Translations under genes and position numbers: made by a program | Shown here: one piece after another, positions 15,745 to 25,095 of the stretch | Layout: each line of letters begins with the position of its first letter | Numbering within the stretch: the stretch's first letter is position 1 | NCBI RefSeq assembly: GCF_018390575.1 | Contig: NZ_JAHBCJ010000005.1 | Coordinates: 124,001 to 188,000 of the forward strand | From: Bhargavaea massiliensis | GTDB taxonomy: Bacteria > Bacillota > Bacilli > Bacillales_A > Planococcaceae | Length of the DNA: 64,000 bases | Reading direction: 5' to 3' | Notes under the pieces: model-generated | Databases searched by the model: none | What the model was told of the DNA's origin: nothing | The model's input: the letters and a program-made list of their open reading frames with translations, nothing else

Positions 15745-17290
15745 GTTTGTTGACACCTTCTTCCGACTGTCTGGCAGCCGCTTGTCTTGAATGGCCCGCC
15801 ATCAGCAGGCCGAGTTCCTGTTCATCTGTTTCCGACGGGAACACCGTGTCAATGATTGAACCATCATAGATGACGGCGATCCGATCGGATACATTCATCA
15901 CTTCATCCAACTCGAACGAGACGAGAAGGACCGCCTTTCCGCTGTCCCGCTGCTCGATCAGCCGGCGGTGAATGAATTCGATGGCCCCGACATCGAGACC
16001 ACGGGTCGGCAGTGCCGCAATCAGGAGGTCCGGGTCCCGCTCGACTTCCCGGCCGATGATCGCTTTTTGCTGATTCCCTCCGGAGAGGGCGCGTGCAGGT
16101 TCATGTGGGCCCTGTGTGCGGACATCATATTGGGCGATGATTTCTTTCGCTTTTTTTTCGATTGCGGAATAATCCATGATCCCGCCTTTGGAATAAGGCG
16201 GCCTATAGTATGTCTGAAGACCGATATTGTGGCCGATTGGGAAATCCAGGACCAGGCCATGCTTATGACGGTCCTGCGGAATATGGCCGATTCCGCTTTC
16301 TGTGATTTCCCGTGGCTTGCGGTTGGTGATGTCTTTGCCGTTGACCAGGATTTTGCCCGATTGTGCCTTCCGCAGCCCGGTAATCGCCTCGATCAGCTCA
16401 GACTGGCCGTTGCCGTCAATACCGGCGATGCCGACAATCTCTCCCTTGCGGATGCTTAGGGCGAGATTCTTGACCTTGGCGATGCCGCGCGAGTCCTCGA
16501 CAGTGAGACCGTCAATCTTCAGCACTTCCTCTTTGGGGTGCGCCGGGCCTTTTTCCGTCTTGAATGTGACCTGGCGGCCGACCATCATCGAAGCCAGCTG
16601 CTCAGGGTCCGTATCGGTTGTATCGACGGTTCCGATTCCCTTACCTTTCCGGATGACGGTGACCCGGTCGGAGACGTCCATGATTTCCTGGAGTTTGTGG
16701 GTAATCAGGATAATGGATTTGCCTTCGGCGATCAGCGTCTTCATGATTCCGATCAGCTCGCTGATTTCCTGGGGGGTCAGGGAGGCTGTCGGCTCGTCAA
16801 AGATCAGGATCTCCGCGCCCCGGTATAGTGTTTTCAAGATTTCGACTCGCTGCTGCATCCCGACGGAAATATCTTCGATCTTGGCATTCGGGTCAACATT
16901 CAGGCCATACTGTTTGGACAGTTCTGCCACTTTTTTCGCAGCGCCGGCCACATTGACCGTGCCGTTCTTTTTCGGCTCATTGCCGAGGATGATGTTTTCG
17001 GTCACGGTAAAGTTTTCGACCAGCATAAAATGCTGGTGGACCATTCCGATTCCGAGTTTATTCGCAACATTCGGGTCGGTGATATCCGCTTTTTTGCCCC
17101 TTACCCGGATTTCTCCCCCGTCCGGCTGATAAAGGCCGAAAAGCACGTTCATGAGTGTGGATTTTCCGGCGCCGTTCTCCCCGAGAAGCGCATGGATCTC
17201 ACCCTTCCGGAGCTGGAGGGTGATGTTATCGTTAGCAACGAAATTGCCGAACTCCTTTCGGATGTTGAGCATTTCGATCACGTATTCCAA
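15734..17290 (-). CDS. BMP-type nucleoside ABC transporter, duplicated ATP-binding protein (NupO/YufO-like)
   Basis: The 518-residue protein has two fused ABC ATPase domains. The first has Walker A GENGAGKST, signature SVGMQQRVEI and Walker B ILIFDEPTASL. The second has a diverged Walker A (GIDGNGQSE) and signature LSGGNQQK. Such asymmetry is normal in sugar/nucleoside importers of this class. The start is a TTG at 17290, with GGAG 8 nt upstream; a GTG at 17299 abuts the ribosome site. It lies 152 nt after the binding-protein gene, with a stem-loop between. Confidence 0.94.
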   Translation of the reverse strand: MEYVIEMLNIRKEFGNFVANDNITLQLRKGEIHALLGENGAGKSTLMNVLFGLYQPDGGEIRVRGKKADITDPNVANKLGIGMVHQHFMLVENFTVTENIILGNEPKKNGTVNVAGAAKKVAELSKQYGLNVDPNAKIEDISVGMQQRVEILKTLYRGAEILIFDEPTASLTPQEISELIGIMKTLIAEGKSIILITHKLQEIMDVSDRVTVIRKGKGIGTVDTTDTDPEQLASMMVGRQVTFKTEKGPAHPKEEVLKIDGLTVEDSRGIAKVKNLALSIRKGEIVGIAGIDGNGQSELIEAITGLRKAQSGKILVNGKDITNRKPREITESGIGHIPQDRHKHGLVLDFPIGHNIGLQTYYRPPYSKGGIMDYSAIEKKAKEIIAQYDVRTQGPHEPARALSGGNQQKAIIGREVERDPDLLIAALPTRGLDVGAIEFIHRRLIEQRDSGKAVLLVSFELDEVMNVSDRIAVIYDGSIIDTVFPSETDEQELGLLMAGHSRQAAARQSEEGVNKHVE

Positions 17291-17403
17291 TGGATTCACT
17301 CCTTTATCCTAAAACCTGCCAACCGCCTGTAAACTGATACAGGAAAGACTTCCTGTCAGGAAATCTTTCATCTATCATTTACAAAAAGTTCATTACATAA
17401 GGA

Positions 17404-17436
17404 AGCATGAAGGCCGGACGTTCCGGCCCCCATGCT
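17404..17436 (-). terminator. Intercistronic stem-loop between binding protein and ATPase genes
   Basis: AGCATG-GCCGGA / TCCGGC-CATGCT stem with a small internal loop and no strong U-tract. Such partial terminators or RNA-stabilising hairpins commonly make the binding protein more abundant than the membrane complex. Confidence 0.5.
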
Positions 17437-17451
17437 CAATACTTCCATTTC

Positions 17452-18540
17452 TTACTTAGGTTCTTTTCCTTCCGGGTATTCCTTGACTTCGATTTCGCCG
17501 GAAGCGATTTTTTCATTGTACTCATCGATTTGAGCCATGACATCCTCAGGAATTGCGCCGCGGGAATCCGCAAGTGCAACACCCTCGTCAGCGATACCGT
17601 AAGTGATCACTTCTCCGCCAGGGAATTCACCGTTCATCGCTTTTTCGGAGATGTCCTTGACCGCTACATCAACACGCTTCAGCATCGAAGTGAGCGTGAC
17701 GTTCGTGTCGCCGACCGCACCTTCGTCGTACTGGTCGGAGTCAACACCGATCACCCATACGTTTGCATCCGGGTCGTTTGCCTTGCGCTCTTTCGCTTCG
17801 GAGAAGACGCCGTTGCCCGTGCCGCCTGCCGCGTGGAAGATCACATCAACGCCGCTGGAGTACATGCGGTTGGCAGTCGTCTTGCCGAGCTCTGCCTTAT
17901 CGAATGCGCCAGTGTACTGAATATCAATTTCGATTGACGGATCAACTGCTTCTACGCCCTGTACGAAACCGGACTCGAATCGGTGGATGACTTCGTTTTC
18001 CATACCGCCGACAAAGCCGACTTTCTTGCTTTCTGTCGTGAGTGCCGCTGCGACACCCGCGAGGAAGGAACCTTCATGCTCTTTGAAAAGGAGGCTGACC
18101 GTGTTTGGCTGCTCGACAACCGCGTCGATGATCGCGAACTCAGTGTCTTTCTGTTGGGCAGCGATCTCATCAAGTGCATCCTGCATCATGAAGCCGACAC
18201 CGAAAACGAGGTTGAAATCACGTCGCGCCAATGCGTTCAGGTTCGGGATGTAGTCTTCTTCACCGGCAGACTGGAGATAGTCAAAGCCGCCGTCGCCTTT
18301 TTCGAGGCCGTTGTCTTTGCCGAATTCCTGAATCCCTTTCCATGCAGCCTGGTTGAACGACTTGTCGTCAACACCGCCGACGTCAGTGACCATTGCTACG
18401 GAAAACTCGGAAGAGGACTCGCCGCCGGAGTTGTTTCCTTCGTTTTGTGCTTCTTCACCGTTGTCGGAGCCGCATGCGCCGAGGAGCGTGCCCGCAGCCA
18501 AAAGAACCGACAGCGCAAGACCAAACTTGCGTTTTGCCAT
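17452..18540 (-). CDS. BMP-family nucleoside-binding lipoprotein (PnrA-like)
   Basis: The extracellular substrate-binding lipoprotein of the importer. It has a signal peptide with a type II lipobox LLGAC (Cys about residue 23), an Asn/Ser/Gly-rich linker, then the BMP fold with VTDVGGVDDKSFNQAAWKGI, FGVGFMMQ and GVDSDQYDEGAVG. It is 362 residues long. AGGGGG lies 8 nt before the ATG. It follows the GntR regulator by 62 nt and is probably co-transcribed with it. Purine-nucleoside binding is inferred from B. subtilis NupN and treponemal PnrA. Confidence 0.94.
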   Translation of the reverse strand: MAKRKFGLALSVLLAAGTLLGACGSDNGEEAQNEGNNSGGESSSEFSVAMVTDVGGVDDKSFNQAAWKGIQEFGKDNGLEKGDGGFDYLQSAGEEDYIPNLNALARRDFNLVFGVGFMMQDALDEIAAQQKDTEFAIIDAVVEQPNTVSLLFKEHEGSFLAGVAAALTTESKKVGFVGGMENEVIHRFESGFVQGVEAVDPSIEIDIQYTGAFDKAELGKTTANRMYSSGVDVIFHAAGGTGNGVFSEAKERKANDPDANVWVIGVDSDQYDEGAVGDTNVTLTSMLKRVDVAVKDISEKAMNGEFPGGEVITYGIADEGVALADSRGAIPEDVMAQIDEYNEKIASGEIEVKEYPEGKEPK

Positions 18541-18602
18541 TTGTGGTACCCCCTAAAAGTTGTTGTAAATAGGTTTGTTTGATAGCAGGAAGGTTGTCTG
18601 TT

Positions 18603-19331
18603 TTACAATCGTTTCCGCAAAACGTGGAAGTTGAATTTATCGCCCTTAAAGTAATTGCGGGAGTAGAGAATGACCTCTTCCCCCTCCGCGTAATGGGACT
18701 GCCGCAGCATAAGCAGCGCGGTCTCCGGTTCGCATTCGAGGATCGGAGATGCCTCCTCGTCGTATCCGACCGGTTCAATCTGGGCCACCGCCTGTGTAAT
18801 TCTCAGGTTTCCTGTCCGCTCGATCGCCTCAAAAATGGATTCGTCTTCCTGTTTCAGGAATTCTTCCCCGACGTACCGGGACGGAAAGGTATCGATACAG
18901 TAGACAACCGGTTCGCCATCCGCCGTCCGGACGCGCTTGATTGTCATGACCCGCTCATCCGGGTTGCATCCGAAGCGCTCCATGTCTTCCTCTGTTGCAA
19001 GTTCCTCGGAAGAGCTGATGAAGTTTGTCCCCGGCGTCATGCCCACTTGGCGAATCATGTCCGATACGCTGGCCAGCTCTTCGATGCCGGCCGTAAACAG
19101 CGGCCTCGGATTGACGAAAGTCCCCACACCGTGCCTTCGGACAATGTAGTGCTCTTCCTCCAGCAGGCGGAGCGCCTCGCGGAGAGTCGCTCTGGACACG
19201 CCCATGATCTTTGCGAGCTCAAACTCGGAAGGGAGTTTTTCTTTTTCTTTGAAAACTCCCGATGCAATGTCCCGTTTAAGCTGCTCGATAACCTGAAGAT
19301 ACAAGTGCCGGTGGTCCGTTTTTACCGTCAT
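18603..19331 (-). CDS. GntR/HutC-family transcriptional regulator (YmfC-like)
   Basis: The 242 residues comprise an N-terminal winged helix (KLPSEFELAKIMGVSRATLREALRLL region, ending HGVGTFV) and a C-terminal UTRA effector domain. B. subtilis ymfC occupies the same place after spoIIIE. It probably controls the nucleoside importer that follows it; the effector is unknown. Two copies of ATCAGACAT, one within a palindrome, lie in its own promoter region, so autoregulation is likely. The ATG at 19331 has GGTGG 7 nt upstream. Confidence 0.92.
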   Translation of the reverse strand: MTVKTDHRHLYLQVIEQLKRDIASGVFKEKEKLPSEFELAKIMGVSRATLREALRLLEEEHYIVRRHGVGTFVNPRPLFTAGIEELASVSDMIRQVGMTPGTNFISSSEELATEEDMERFGCNPDERVMTIKRVRTADGEPVVYCIDTFPSRYVGEEFLKQEDESIFEAIERTGNLRITQAVAQIEPVGYDEEASPILECEPETALLMLRQSHYAEGEEVILYSRNYFKGDKFNFHVLRKRL

Positions 19332-19354
19332 GAGATCACCACCAAATCAAAGAG

Positions 19355-19368
19355 ATCAGACATCTGAT
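19355..19368 (-). promoter_or_regulatory. Candidate GntR operator O1 (ATCAGA-CA-TCTGAT palindrome)
   Basis: A 14-bp palindrome with 6-bp perfect arms between the -10 region and the start codon of the GntR gene. A binding site for the adjacent regulator is inferred from its position and symmetry. Confidence 0.5.
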
Positions 19369-19385
19369 GTAAAACCTTCCTCCTA

Positions 19386-19399
19386 ATCAGACATACTAT
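19386..19399 (-). promoter_or_regulatory. Candidate operator half-site O2 overlapping the -10 of the GntR gene
   Basis: The segment repeats ATCAGACAT from O1, 31 bp away, and overlaps a TATAGT -10 hexamer on the minus strand (19399-19394). The -35 is not clear. An overlapping operator would allow repression. Confidence 0.45.
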
Positions 19400-19490
19400 A
19401 TCATTTTTGCTACCCTAATGAAATACCTTTCTTTCTAAATATCAAGTCAAATTCATACTTATGCCCCATCTATGTAAACAAACCGACGTG

Positions 19491-19524
19491 ATTAAGCGCT
19501 TACTCTTTCTGTAAAGCGTTTTCT
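19491..19524. promoter_or_regulatory. Two adjacent cre-like (CcpA) sites
   Basis: ATTAAGCGCTTACT (19491-19504) and GTAAAGCGTTTTCT (19511-19524) each match 12 of 14 positions of the cre consensus TGWAARCGYTWNCW; both lack the initial TG. They lie 160-190 bp upstream of the GntR gene. Catabolite control of the importer unit is possible but unproven. Confidence 0.35.
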
Positions 19525-19541
19525 TTATTTCAAACTCATTT

Positions 19542-19579
19542 CGGGAAGGGTCCCCCTAATTCCGATTAAGGCCCTCCCG
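19542..19579. repeat. Imperfect inverted repeat in the spoIIIE-gntR gap
   Basis: CGGGAAGGG pairs with CCCTCCCG across a 21-nt loop, followed by TTTTACT on the plus strand. It is oriented as a plus-strand terminator, yet no plus-strand gene precedes it. Its role is unknown. Confidence 0.4.
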
Positions 19580-19640
19580 TTTTACTAAAACAGCACTGAG
19601 AACGATGAACAGTGAAATGGCCATTTGGTTTCCAACAGAT

Positions 19641-19686
19641 AAAAAACTGCAGACAAGAGAGCTGTGCGCCCGCTTTGTCTGCAGTT
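19641..19686 (-). terminator. Intrinsic terminator of spoIIIE
   Basis: AACTGCAGACAAAG/CTTGTCTGCAGTT arms, a 16-nt loop, then TTTTTTATC on the minus strand, 45 nt after the spoIIIE stop. Confidence 0.85.
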
Positions 19687-19730
19687 CAGAGCTGCCATCA
19701 TTATGTGTAATGGCATGTGAAAATGAATGA

Positions 19731-22103
19731 TTAATGTTCGTCCGGATGGTCCTGGATGAGAACCTGTCGCGGTTTGCTGCCTTCGTGCGGCCCGACGACC
19801 CCGCGCATTTCCATCTGATCGACGATGCGGGCGGCTCTGGAGTATCCTATCCGGAATCTGCGCTGGAGCATTGAGACTGATGCCTGCTGCATACTGCGTA
19901 CGAGATCGACCGCTTCATCATACAGTTCATCCGTTTCTTCTTCCGGAGCTGTCTCTTCCACCTCTGTCGGGATCATCGATTCCTCGTACTGTGCTTTCTG
20001 CTGGCTGATGACAAAGTCCACGACTTCCTCGACTTCATGGTCGGATAAGAACGCGCCCTGGATCCGGGTTGGTTTGGATGCCCCCGCCGGAAGGTAAAGC
20101 ATGTCCCCGCGGCCCAATAGCTTTTCTGCTCCGCCGGAGTCCAGGATCGTCCGTGAATCCACAGCCGACGAGACGGCAAACGCGATCCGGGATGGAATGT
20201 TCGCCTTGATGATGCCCGTGATGACATCAACGCTCGGGCGCTGTGTGGCAATAATGAGATGGATGCCGGCTGCCCGGGCCATCTGGGCAATCCGGGTGAT
20301 CGAATCTTCAACGTCGCTTGAAGCCACCATCATGAGGTCCGCGAGCTCATCGACAATCACGACAATATAGGGAAGGCGCGGATGCTTTTCTTCGTTTTCC
20401 TCATTCCATTCATCAATGTGGTTGTTGTATCCCTCGATGTTCCTTGTCCCTGTATGTGAGAAGAGGTCATACCGCCTCTCCATTTCAGCAACCACTTTTT
20501 TAAGTGCCTGGGATGCTTTCCGGGGATCGGTGACGACTGGCGCAAGCAGATGCGGCACTCCGTTATAGACGTTGAGCTCAACCATTTTCGGGTCGATCAT
20601 CATGAGCTTCACTTCATGCGGTTTTGCTCGCATAAGGATGCTGATGATGATTCCGTTGATGCACACACTCTTCCCGCTGCCTGTAGCCCCGGCAACGAGC
20701 ATATGAGGCATTTTGTTTAGCTCGGCCATGACGGCATCGCCTGAGATGTCCCTTCCGAGTGCGACCATGAGCTTGGAATCCGGCCGGTTGTTGTTCCGTG
20801 ACTCCAGCACTTCACGAAGAGAAACCATCGCCACTTCCGTATTCGGAACTTCGATGCCGACTGCAGATTTGCCCGGAATTGGTGCTTCGATCCGGATATC
20901 GCGTGCGGCAAGGGCAAGCGCGATGTCGTCCGCAAGGCTGACGATCCGGCTGACCTTCACACCCGTGGCCGGCATTACTTCGTACTTGGTGACTGCCGGG
21001 CCGAGATGAACTTCCGTGACACTCGCCTTCACGCCGAAGCTATGGAATGTTTTTTCCAGTTTTTCGGCATTGTGCTGTATCATATTGTACTCGCCGCTCT
21101 GGTCGTTTTCAGGAGGCGGATTCAAAAGAGAAACAGGCGGCAATACGAAATCCTCGTTCACAGGCTGTGCATCACCGATGTCCCTGATTTCCGCATCCGT
21201 ATCCGATTCCTTTTCTATTTGATTGGCAGCCGCTTTTTCTGAACCCGGCTCTTTCTTGACCCGTTCGGTAAAGGAAGAAATAATCGGCTGCACCCGGACC
21301 GGCTCGGGTTCCGCAACCGGACCGCCGTAGATGTCATCAGAGGATTGCGGGTCCGATGCGACGGCCCCGGCGGATGCCGCTTCTTCGTCTGCGGCAGCAC
21401 GGCGGGATTTCCGCGGCTCTTTCGGCTCTCTTGTTTTCTGCGTCTTTTCCGGCTTCGTCCGGGCGGGCTTGCGTTCTCTTGCAAACCATTCCCGTACCGA
21501 ATCAAGCACTTCCGGAATCTTTTCGGCCAAATAAGGAACGAGTGCCTTGCCGGTAAGCAAAATCAGCCCCATCGAAAGCATGATGATCCCTGCAATCGTC
21601 GCGCCTGCAGAATCGAACAATACATGGAACATGGCAAACAGGAATCCGCCGACAATTCCTCCACCGAGCGAAACGGAAGGATCCATGATGCCTCCGTCAG
21701 TAACGAGGATGAGCCATGTCTCCTTCAGTGCCGAAGTGGTCTGCAAACGGCCGCTCTCATACCGCTCCGTGAAGAGGAGCACGTGGCTGAAGAGTGTCAG
21801 GCTCCCGAGAATAAGGAGCAGCCCCCCGACAATCCGGTTTCTCACATCAGGAATTTCACGTTTCACCATCAAAAGAAGCGCGAATATGAGGAAAAGAAAC
21901 GGAAGTGCCGGATGCCAGTTTCCGAAAAGGAATCTGGCTGCACTGCCCAGTCCCCTCCCCACAAATCCGAGATCAAAAAATGTGATGATGGCAAGTCCGG
22001 TCATGACAAGGCCAGACAGCTCATATCCGAGCGGATAGAGTCCGGATTTTTTCTTTTTTGCAGATGTTCTGCGTTTTTTCTTTTTGTTGCGTTTGGTTGC
22101 CAT
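19731..22103 (-). CDS. spoIIIE: DNA translocase FtsK/SpoIIIE
   Basis: SpoIIIE pumps the chromosome through the closing septum, notably into the forespore. The 790-residue protein has a basic N-terminus, four or five membrane helices (about 30-180), an acidic/proline-rich linker, a RecA-like motor with Walker [10 protein letters not shown] and Walker [14 protein letters not shown], and a C-terminal gamma winged helix that reads polarity sequences. The ATG at 22103 follows GGGGGTG by 6 nt; an ATG at 22118 has no ribosome site. tepA and ylzJ, usually between rnjB and spoIIIE, are missing. Confidence 0.96.
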   Translation of the reverse strand: MATKRNKKKKRRTSAKKKKSGLYPLGYELSGLVMTGLAIITFFDLGFVGRGLGSAARFLFGNWHPALPFLFLIFALLLMVKREIPDVRNRIVGGLLLILGSLTLFSHVLLFTERYESGRLQTTSALKETWLILVTDGGIMDPSVSLGGGIVGGFLFAMFHVLFDSAGATIAGIIMLSMGLILLTGKALVPYLAEKIPEVLDSVREWFARERKPARTKPEKTQKTREPKEPRKSRRAAADEEAASAGAVASDPQSSDDIYGGPVAEPEPVRVQPIISSFTERVKKEPGSEKAAANQIEKESDTDAEIRDIGDAQPVNEDFVLPPVSLLNPPPENDQSGEYNMIQHNAEKLEKTFHSFGVKASVTEVHLGPAVTKYEVMPATGVKVSRIVSLADDIALALAARDIRIEAPIPGKSAVGIEVPNTEVAMVSLREVLESRNNNRPDSKLMVALGRDISGDAVMAELNKMPHMLVAGATGSGKSVCINGIIISILMRAKPHEVKLMMIDPKMVELNVYNGVPHLLAPVVTDPRKASQALKKVVAEMERRYDLFSHTGTRNIEGYNNHIDEWNEENEEKHPRLPYIVVIVDELADLMMVASSDVEDSITRIAQMARAAGIHLIIATQRPSVDVITGIIKANIPSRIAFAVSSAVDSRTILDSGGAEKLLGRGDMLYLPAGASKPTRIQGAFLSDHEVEEVVDFVISQQKAQYEESMIPTEVEETAPEEETDELYDEAVDLVRSMQQASVSMLQRRFRIGYSRAARIVDQMEMRGVVGPHEGSKPRQVLIQDHPDEH

Positions 22104-22125
22104 CTGGTTCACCCCCATCGATGAA

Positions 22126-22166
22126 AACGGGATTTCCCGCCAGAGACGGCGTAGAAATCCCGTTTT
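22126..22166 (-). terminator. Intrinsic terminator of rnjB
   Basis: AACGGGATTTC/GAAATCCCGTT hairpin with TTTC following on the minus strand, about 22 nt past the rnjB stop; TTTTG follows on the other strand, so it may work both ways. Confidence 0.75.
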
Positions 22167-22187
22167 GTTCTATCTCTGTTGCCCCGC

Positions 22188-23855
22188 TCAGTATTCCATG
22201 ATGATCGGGATGATCATCGGGCGGCGCTTCGTCTTCTGGTAGAGGTATGAATTGAGTGTATCGCGGATTTCCTGCTTGATGCTCGTCCATTCGAACGATT
22301 CTTTGTTGGAATATTTACCGACAATCTTCTTCACCAGTTCTCCGGCCTCGCCAATCAGTTCGCGCGAATCACGCACATAAACAAATCCGCGGGAAAGGAT
22401 TTCCGGACCTGCTGCAATCGTCTTTTTCTTTCGGTTGAGCGTAATGACGACGATAAAGATGCCATCCTCTGAAAGGAGTTTCCGGTCACGCAGAACGATA
22501 TTGCCGATATCCCCGACGCCGCTTCCGTCAATCAGCACATTGCCAGCAGTTACCCGGCCGGTCATGCGCATCTTGCCGTTTTTGTACTCGACAATATCCC
22601 CTTTGTCCGCGATGAAAATACGGGACTTTGGCAATCCTGTTTGCTGGGCCAGCTTTGAATGGGCAATGAGCATCCGATATTCACCCTGGATCGGGATGAA
22701 GAATTTCGGCTTCATCAGGTTGAGCATCAGCTTCAGGTCTTCCTGGCTGCCGTGACCCGATACGTGGACCTTACGGCTCGAAGTAAGGACATCGGCGCCA
22801 GCCTTGGCCAGTTCGTTCATCGTATTGTACATTCCGACTTCCATGCCCGGCGACGGAGTGAACGTGATGAGAACCGTATCAGTTTCCTTGATGCGGATGT
22901 CCTTGTGCTGGCGCTTCACGATGCGTTCAAGCGCGTGGAGCGGTTCGCCCTGGTTGCCTGTCACGATGATCGCCACTTCGGAATCATCGTACTTGCCGAT
23001 TTCTTTAACCGGGATGACGATTCCGTCCGCAACGTTCAGGTAGCCGAGCTTCATGCCGACTTCAAAGTAGGTCTCAAGAGACTTTCCGATCACTGCGACT
23101 TTGCGTCCTGATTCCGCGGCCCGGTCGAAGACCTGCTGCATGCGGATGAAGTTGGAGGCATAAAGGGCAATGAGGATGCGCCCCTGCGCTTTGTGGAATG
23201 TCTTGGACAGCTGTTCAGCGACGACGGACTCCGGTGTCGTATGTCCCGGACGCTCCGCTTCCGATGAATCGGACATCAGAATGAATACGCCTTCGTCCCC
23301 GATCGCTGCCATCTTCGAAATGTCCGGCCGGTACTTGCCTTTTGCCGACTGGTCGAACTTAAACTCCCCGGTGTGTACAATGGCGCCCTCGCTCGTATGG
23401 AATACGATTCCCAGAGAGTCCGGAATGCTGTGAGTGGTATGGAAAAACGTCACATAGGTTCTCCCGAAGTTCATCCTGCTCCTGTTCGATACTTCGAAAA
23501 ACTTGATATTCTTCGGTGCCTGCTTATCCTTCAGATGTTCCTTCGCCAGGGCGATAGTCAGTTTCGAGCCGTATACAGGCGCCTGGACTTTGCTGAGCAG
23601 GTAGGCGATCGATCCGATCGCATCTTCATGGCCATGGGTGAGAAAAATCCCTTTCAGCCGGTCTTTGTTTTCTTCGACGTAGGTCATATCCGGAATGACG
23701 ATGTCAATGCCGAGCATTTCCCCTTCAGGGAACATGAGCCCGCTGTCCACGATGAACATTTCATCATCGATTTCGACCACATACATCGCCTTTCCGATCT
23801 CTCCCACTCCTCCGAGAGGGATGACCCTGATGTTTTCGTTTTTTGTCTTGGTCAA
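22188..23855 (-). CDS. rnjB: Ribonuclease J2
   Basis: A metallo-beta-lactamase/beta-CASP ribonuclease that partners RNase J1 in RNA maturation and decay. The 555 residues include the metal-binding region as HGHEDAIG; the last histidine of the canonical HxHxDH of RNase J1 is replaced by Ala, which identifies the J2 paralogue and predicts weak activity alone. The beta-CASP block HVSGHGSQEDLKLML is present. The start is a TTG at 23855 with GGAGG 7 nt upstream. It has its own promoter and terminator. Confidence 0.95.
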   Translation of the reverse strand: MTKTKNENIRVIPLGGVGEIGKAMYVVEIDDEMFIVDSGLMFPEGEMLGIDIVIPDMTYVEENKDRLKGIFLTHGHEDAIGSIAYLLSKVQAPVYGSKLTIALAKEHLKDKQAPKNIKFFEVSNRSRMNFGRTYVTFFHTTHSIPDSLGIVFHTSEGAIVHTGEFKFDQSAKGKYRPDISKMAAIGDEGVFILMSDSSEAERPGHTTPESVVAEQLSKTFHKAQGRILIALYASNFIRMQQVFDRAAESGRKVAVIGKSLETYFEVGMKLGYLNVADGIVIPVKEIGKYDDSEVAIIVTGNQGEPLHALERIVKRQHKDIRIKETDTVLITFTPSPGMEVGMYNTMNELAKAGADVLTSSRKVHVSGHGSQEDLKLMLNLMKPKFFIPIQGEYRMLIAHSKLAQQTGLPKSRIFIADKGDIVEYKNGKMRMTGRVTAGNVLIDGSGVGDIGNIVLRDRKLLSEDGIFIVVITLNRKKKTIAAGPEILSRGFVYVRDSRELIGEAGELVKKIVGKYSNKESFEWTSIKQEIRDTLNSYLYQKTKRRPMIIPIIMEY

Positions 23856-23900
23856 TGTTTCTCCTCCTAAATCATACCCGATCCATATCCGCTAACCTTC

Positions 23901-23929
23901 ATTATACGGTAGCCGTACAATCTAGACAA
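23901..23929 (-). promoter_or_regulatory. Sigma-A promoter of rnjB
   Basis: TTGTCT (23929-23924), a 17-bp spacer and perfect TATAAT (23906-23901), about 45 nt upstream of the TTG start. Confidence 0.8.
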
Positions 23930-24131
23930 ATTAAAAAAGTGCTGAAATTGATGTTCCTTGAAACGGGAATTGACCGATGGCGCTGCGGCTATCCGGCAAC
24001 GGCCGAGACGGGAATGACGCGGACCGCATCTTTTTCGATTGCTGTTTTTACGAAGGAACATGGTGCTCATTCGGGGACGCTTACTGATTTTTCAGCTGAT
24101 CCCGATAATCTTTCGGGTCTTTGCCGCAGCA
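23930..24131. other. Gene-free segment between dapA terminator and rnjB promoter
   Basis: Apart from the flanking promoter and terminator I recognise nothing here: no reading frame with a family resemblance, no ribosome site with a following gene, and no strong hairpin. Confidence 0.5.
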
Positions 24132-24134
24132 ATA

Positions 24135-24175
24135 ATAAAAAGCGAACGGCCGGGAAAACTGCCCAACCGTTCGCT
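24135..24175 (-). terminator. Intrinsic terminator of asd-dapA
   Basis: AGCGAACGG/CCGTTCGCT hairpin (24141-24175) followed by TTTTTATTATT on the minus strand. Confidence 0.9.
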
Positions 24176-24207
24176 ATGGAGAAGTCAACATCAGGTATTT
24201 TTGCTTT

Positions 24208-25095
24208 TCAGGCTCCCGTTGCAGCGCGAAAGTCACTCATTGCCTGCCCGACAATTCGGGTCCCTTCCTCATCCAGAGGCATGATCGGAAGACGTACCAT
24301 GCCGGCATCGAATCCTGCCAGTTTCAGTGCATACTTGACGGGCGCCGGGCTCGGGCGGGAAAACAGCGCTTCCGACAAACGGCAAATTTCCGCATGAAGA
24401 CGGGCAGCCTCTTCCCGCTCACCGCTTCGGCAGGCAACAATCATCCGCTGCATCTCCGGACCGGCCACATGCGAGGCGACAGAGACCACACCATCCCCGC
24501 CGATTGCGAGCACCGGAAGTGTCAGTCCGTCATCGCCGCTGTAAAGGCGGAATCCGCGGTCTGTCCCGGCAATAATCCGGGTCATGGCACCGAGGTCTCC
24601 ACCGGCTTCCTTCACGGCCCTGATATTCGGAAAGCGGGACAGCGCGATGACCGTTTCCGGCTCCAGCCGGGATGAGGTCCTGCCCGGCACATTATACAGC
24701 ATGACGGGGAGCTTCGTGCAGCCTGCGGTTTCCTTGAAATGCGTATACATCCCCCGCTGGTCGGGACGGTTATAATACGGGGCCACCAACATGATGCCAT
24801 CGGCTCCGGCTGCCTCGGCCCTTTTTGTCATGTCAATGGTTGCGGCTGTGTTGTTGCTTCCGGTTCCCGCTATGACGGGAACTTTTTTTCCGGCTGCCTC
24901 AACGGCAAGCCGGATGATCCTTGCTTTTTCGTCATCGGTGAGTGTCGGGGATTCGCCTGTCGTCCCGCAGACAACTATGGAATCCGAACCGTTTTGTATC
25001 AAATAATTGACGAGGGCATCCAGGCGGCCCTCGTCAACTTTTCCATCATCACCGAACGGCGTGACCATCGCCGTTGCTATGTTGCCGAGCTCCAT
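24208..25095 (-). CDS. dapA: 4-hydroxy-tetrahydrodipicolinate synthase
   Basis: DapA condenses aspartate semialdehyde with pyruvate to give the dihydrodipicolinate precursor of lysine, diaminopimelate and spore dipicolinate. The 295-residue TIM barrel contains the Schiff-base lysine in RAVKEAGGD, the catalytic Tyr in LYNVPGRT, and the Thr-Thr pair in GTTGESPTL. The start at 25095 lies inside the end of asd, a 47-nt overlap. In B. subtilis dapG (aspartokinase I) lies between asd and dapA; it is absent here. AAAGGGG lies 9 nt upstream of the ATG. Confidence 0.96.
   Translation of the reverse strand: MELGNIATAMVTPFGDDGKVDEGRLDALVNYLIQNGSDSIVVCGTTGESPTLTDDEKARIIRLAVEAAGKKVPVIAGTGSNNTAATIDMTKRAEAAGADGIMLVAPYYNRPDQRGMYTHFKETAGCTKLPVMLYNVPGRTSSRLEPETVIALSRFPNIRAVKEAGGDLGAMTRIIAGTDRGFRLYSGDDGLTLPVLAIGGDGVVSVASHVAGPEMQRMIVACRSGEREEAARLHAEICRLSEALFSRPSPAPVKYALKLAGFDAGMVRLPIMPLDEEGTRIVGQAMSDFRAATGA

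Noticed and set aside
19332-19363. Possible 11-codon leader peptide (MSDLFDLVVIS) overlapping the GntR start
   Set aside because: The AGGAGG upstream is 15 nt away, too far; its codons are explained by the operator palindrome.
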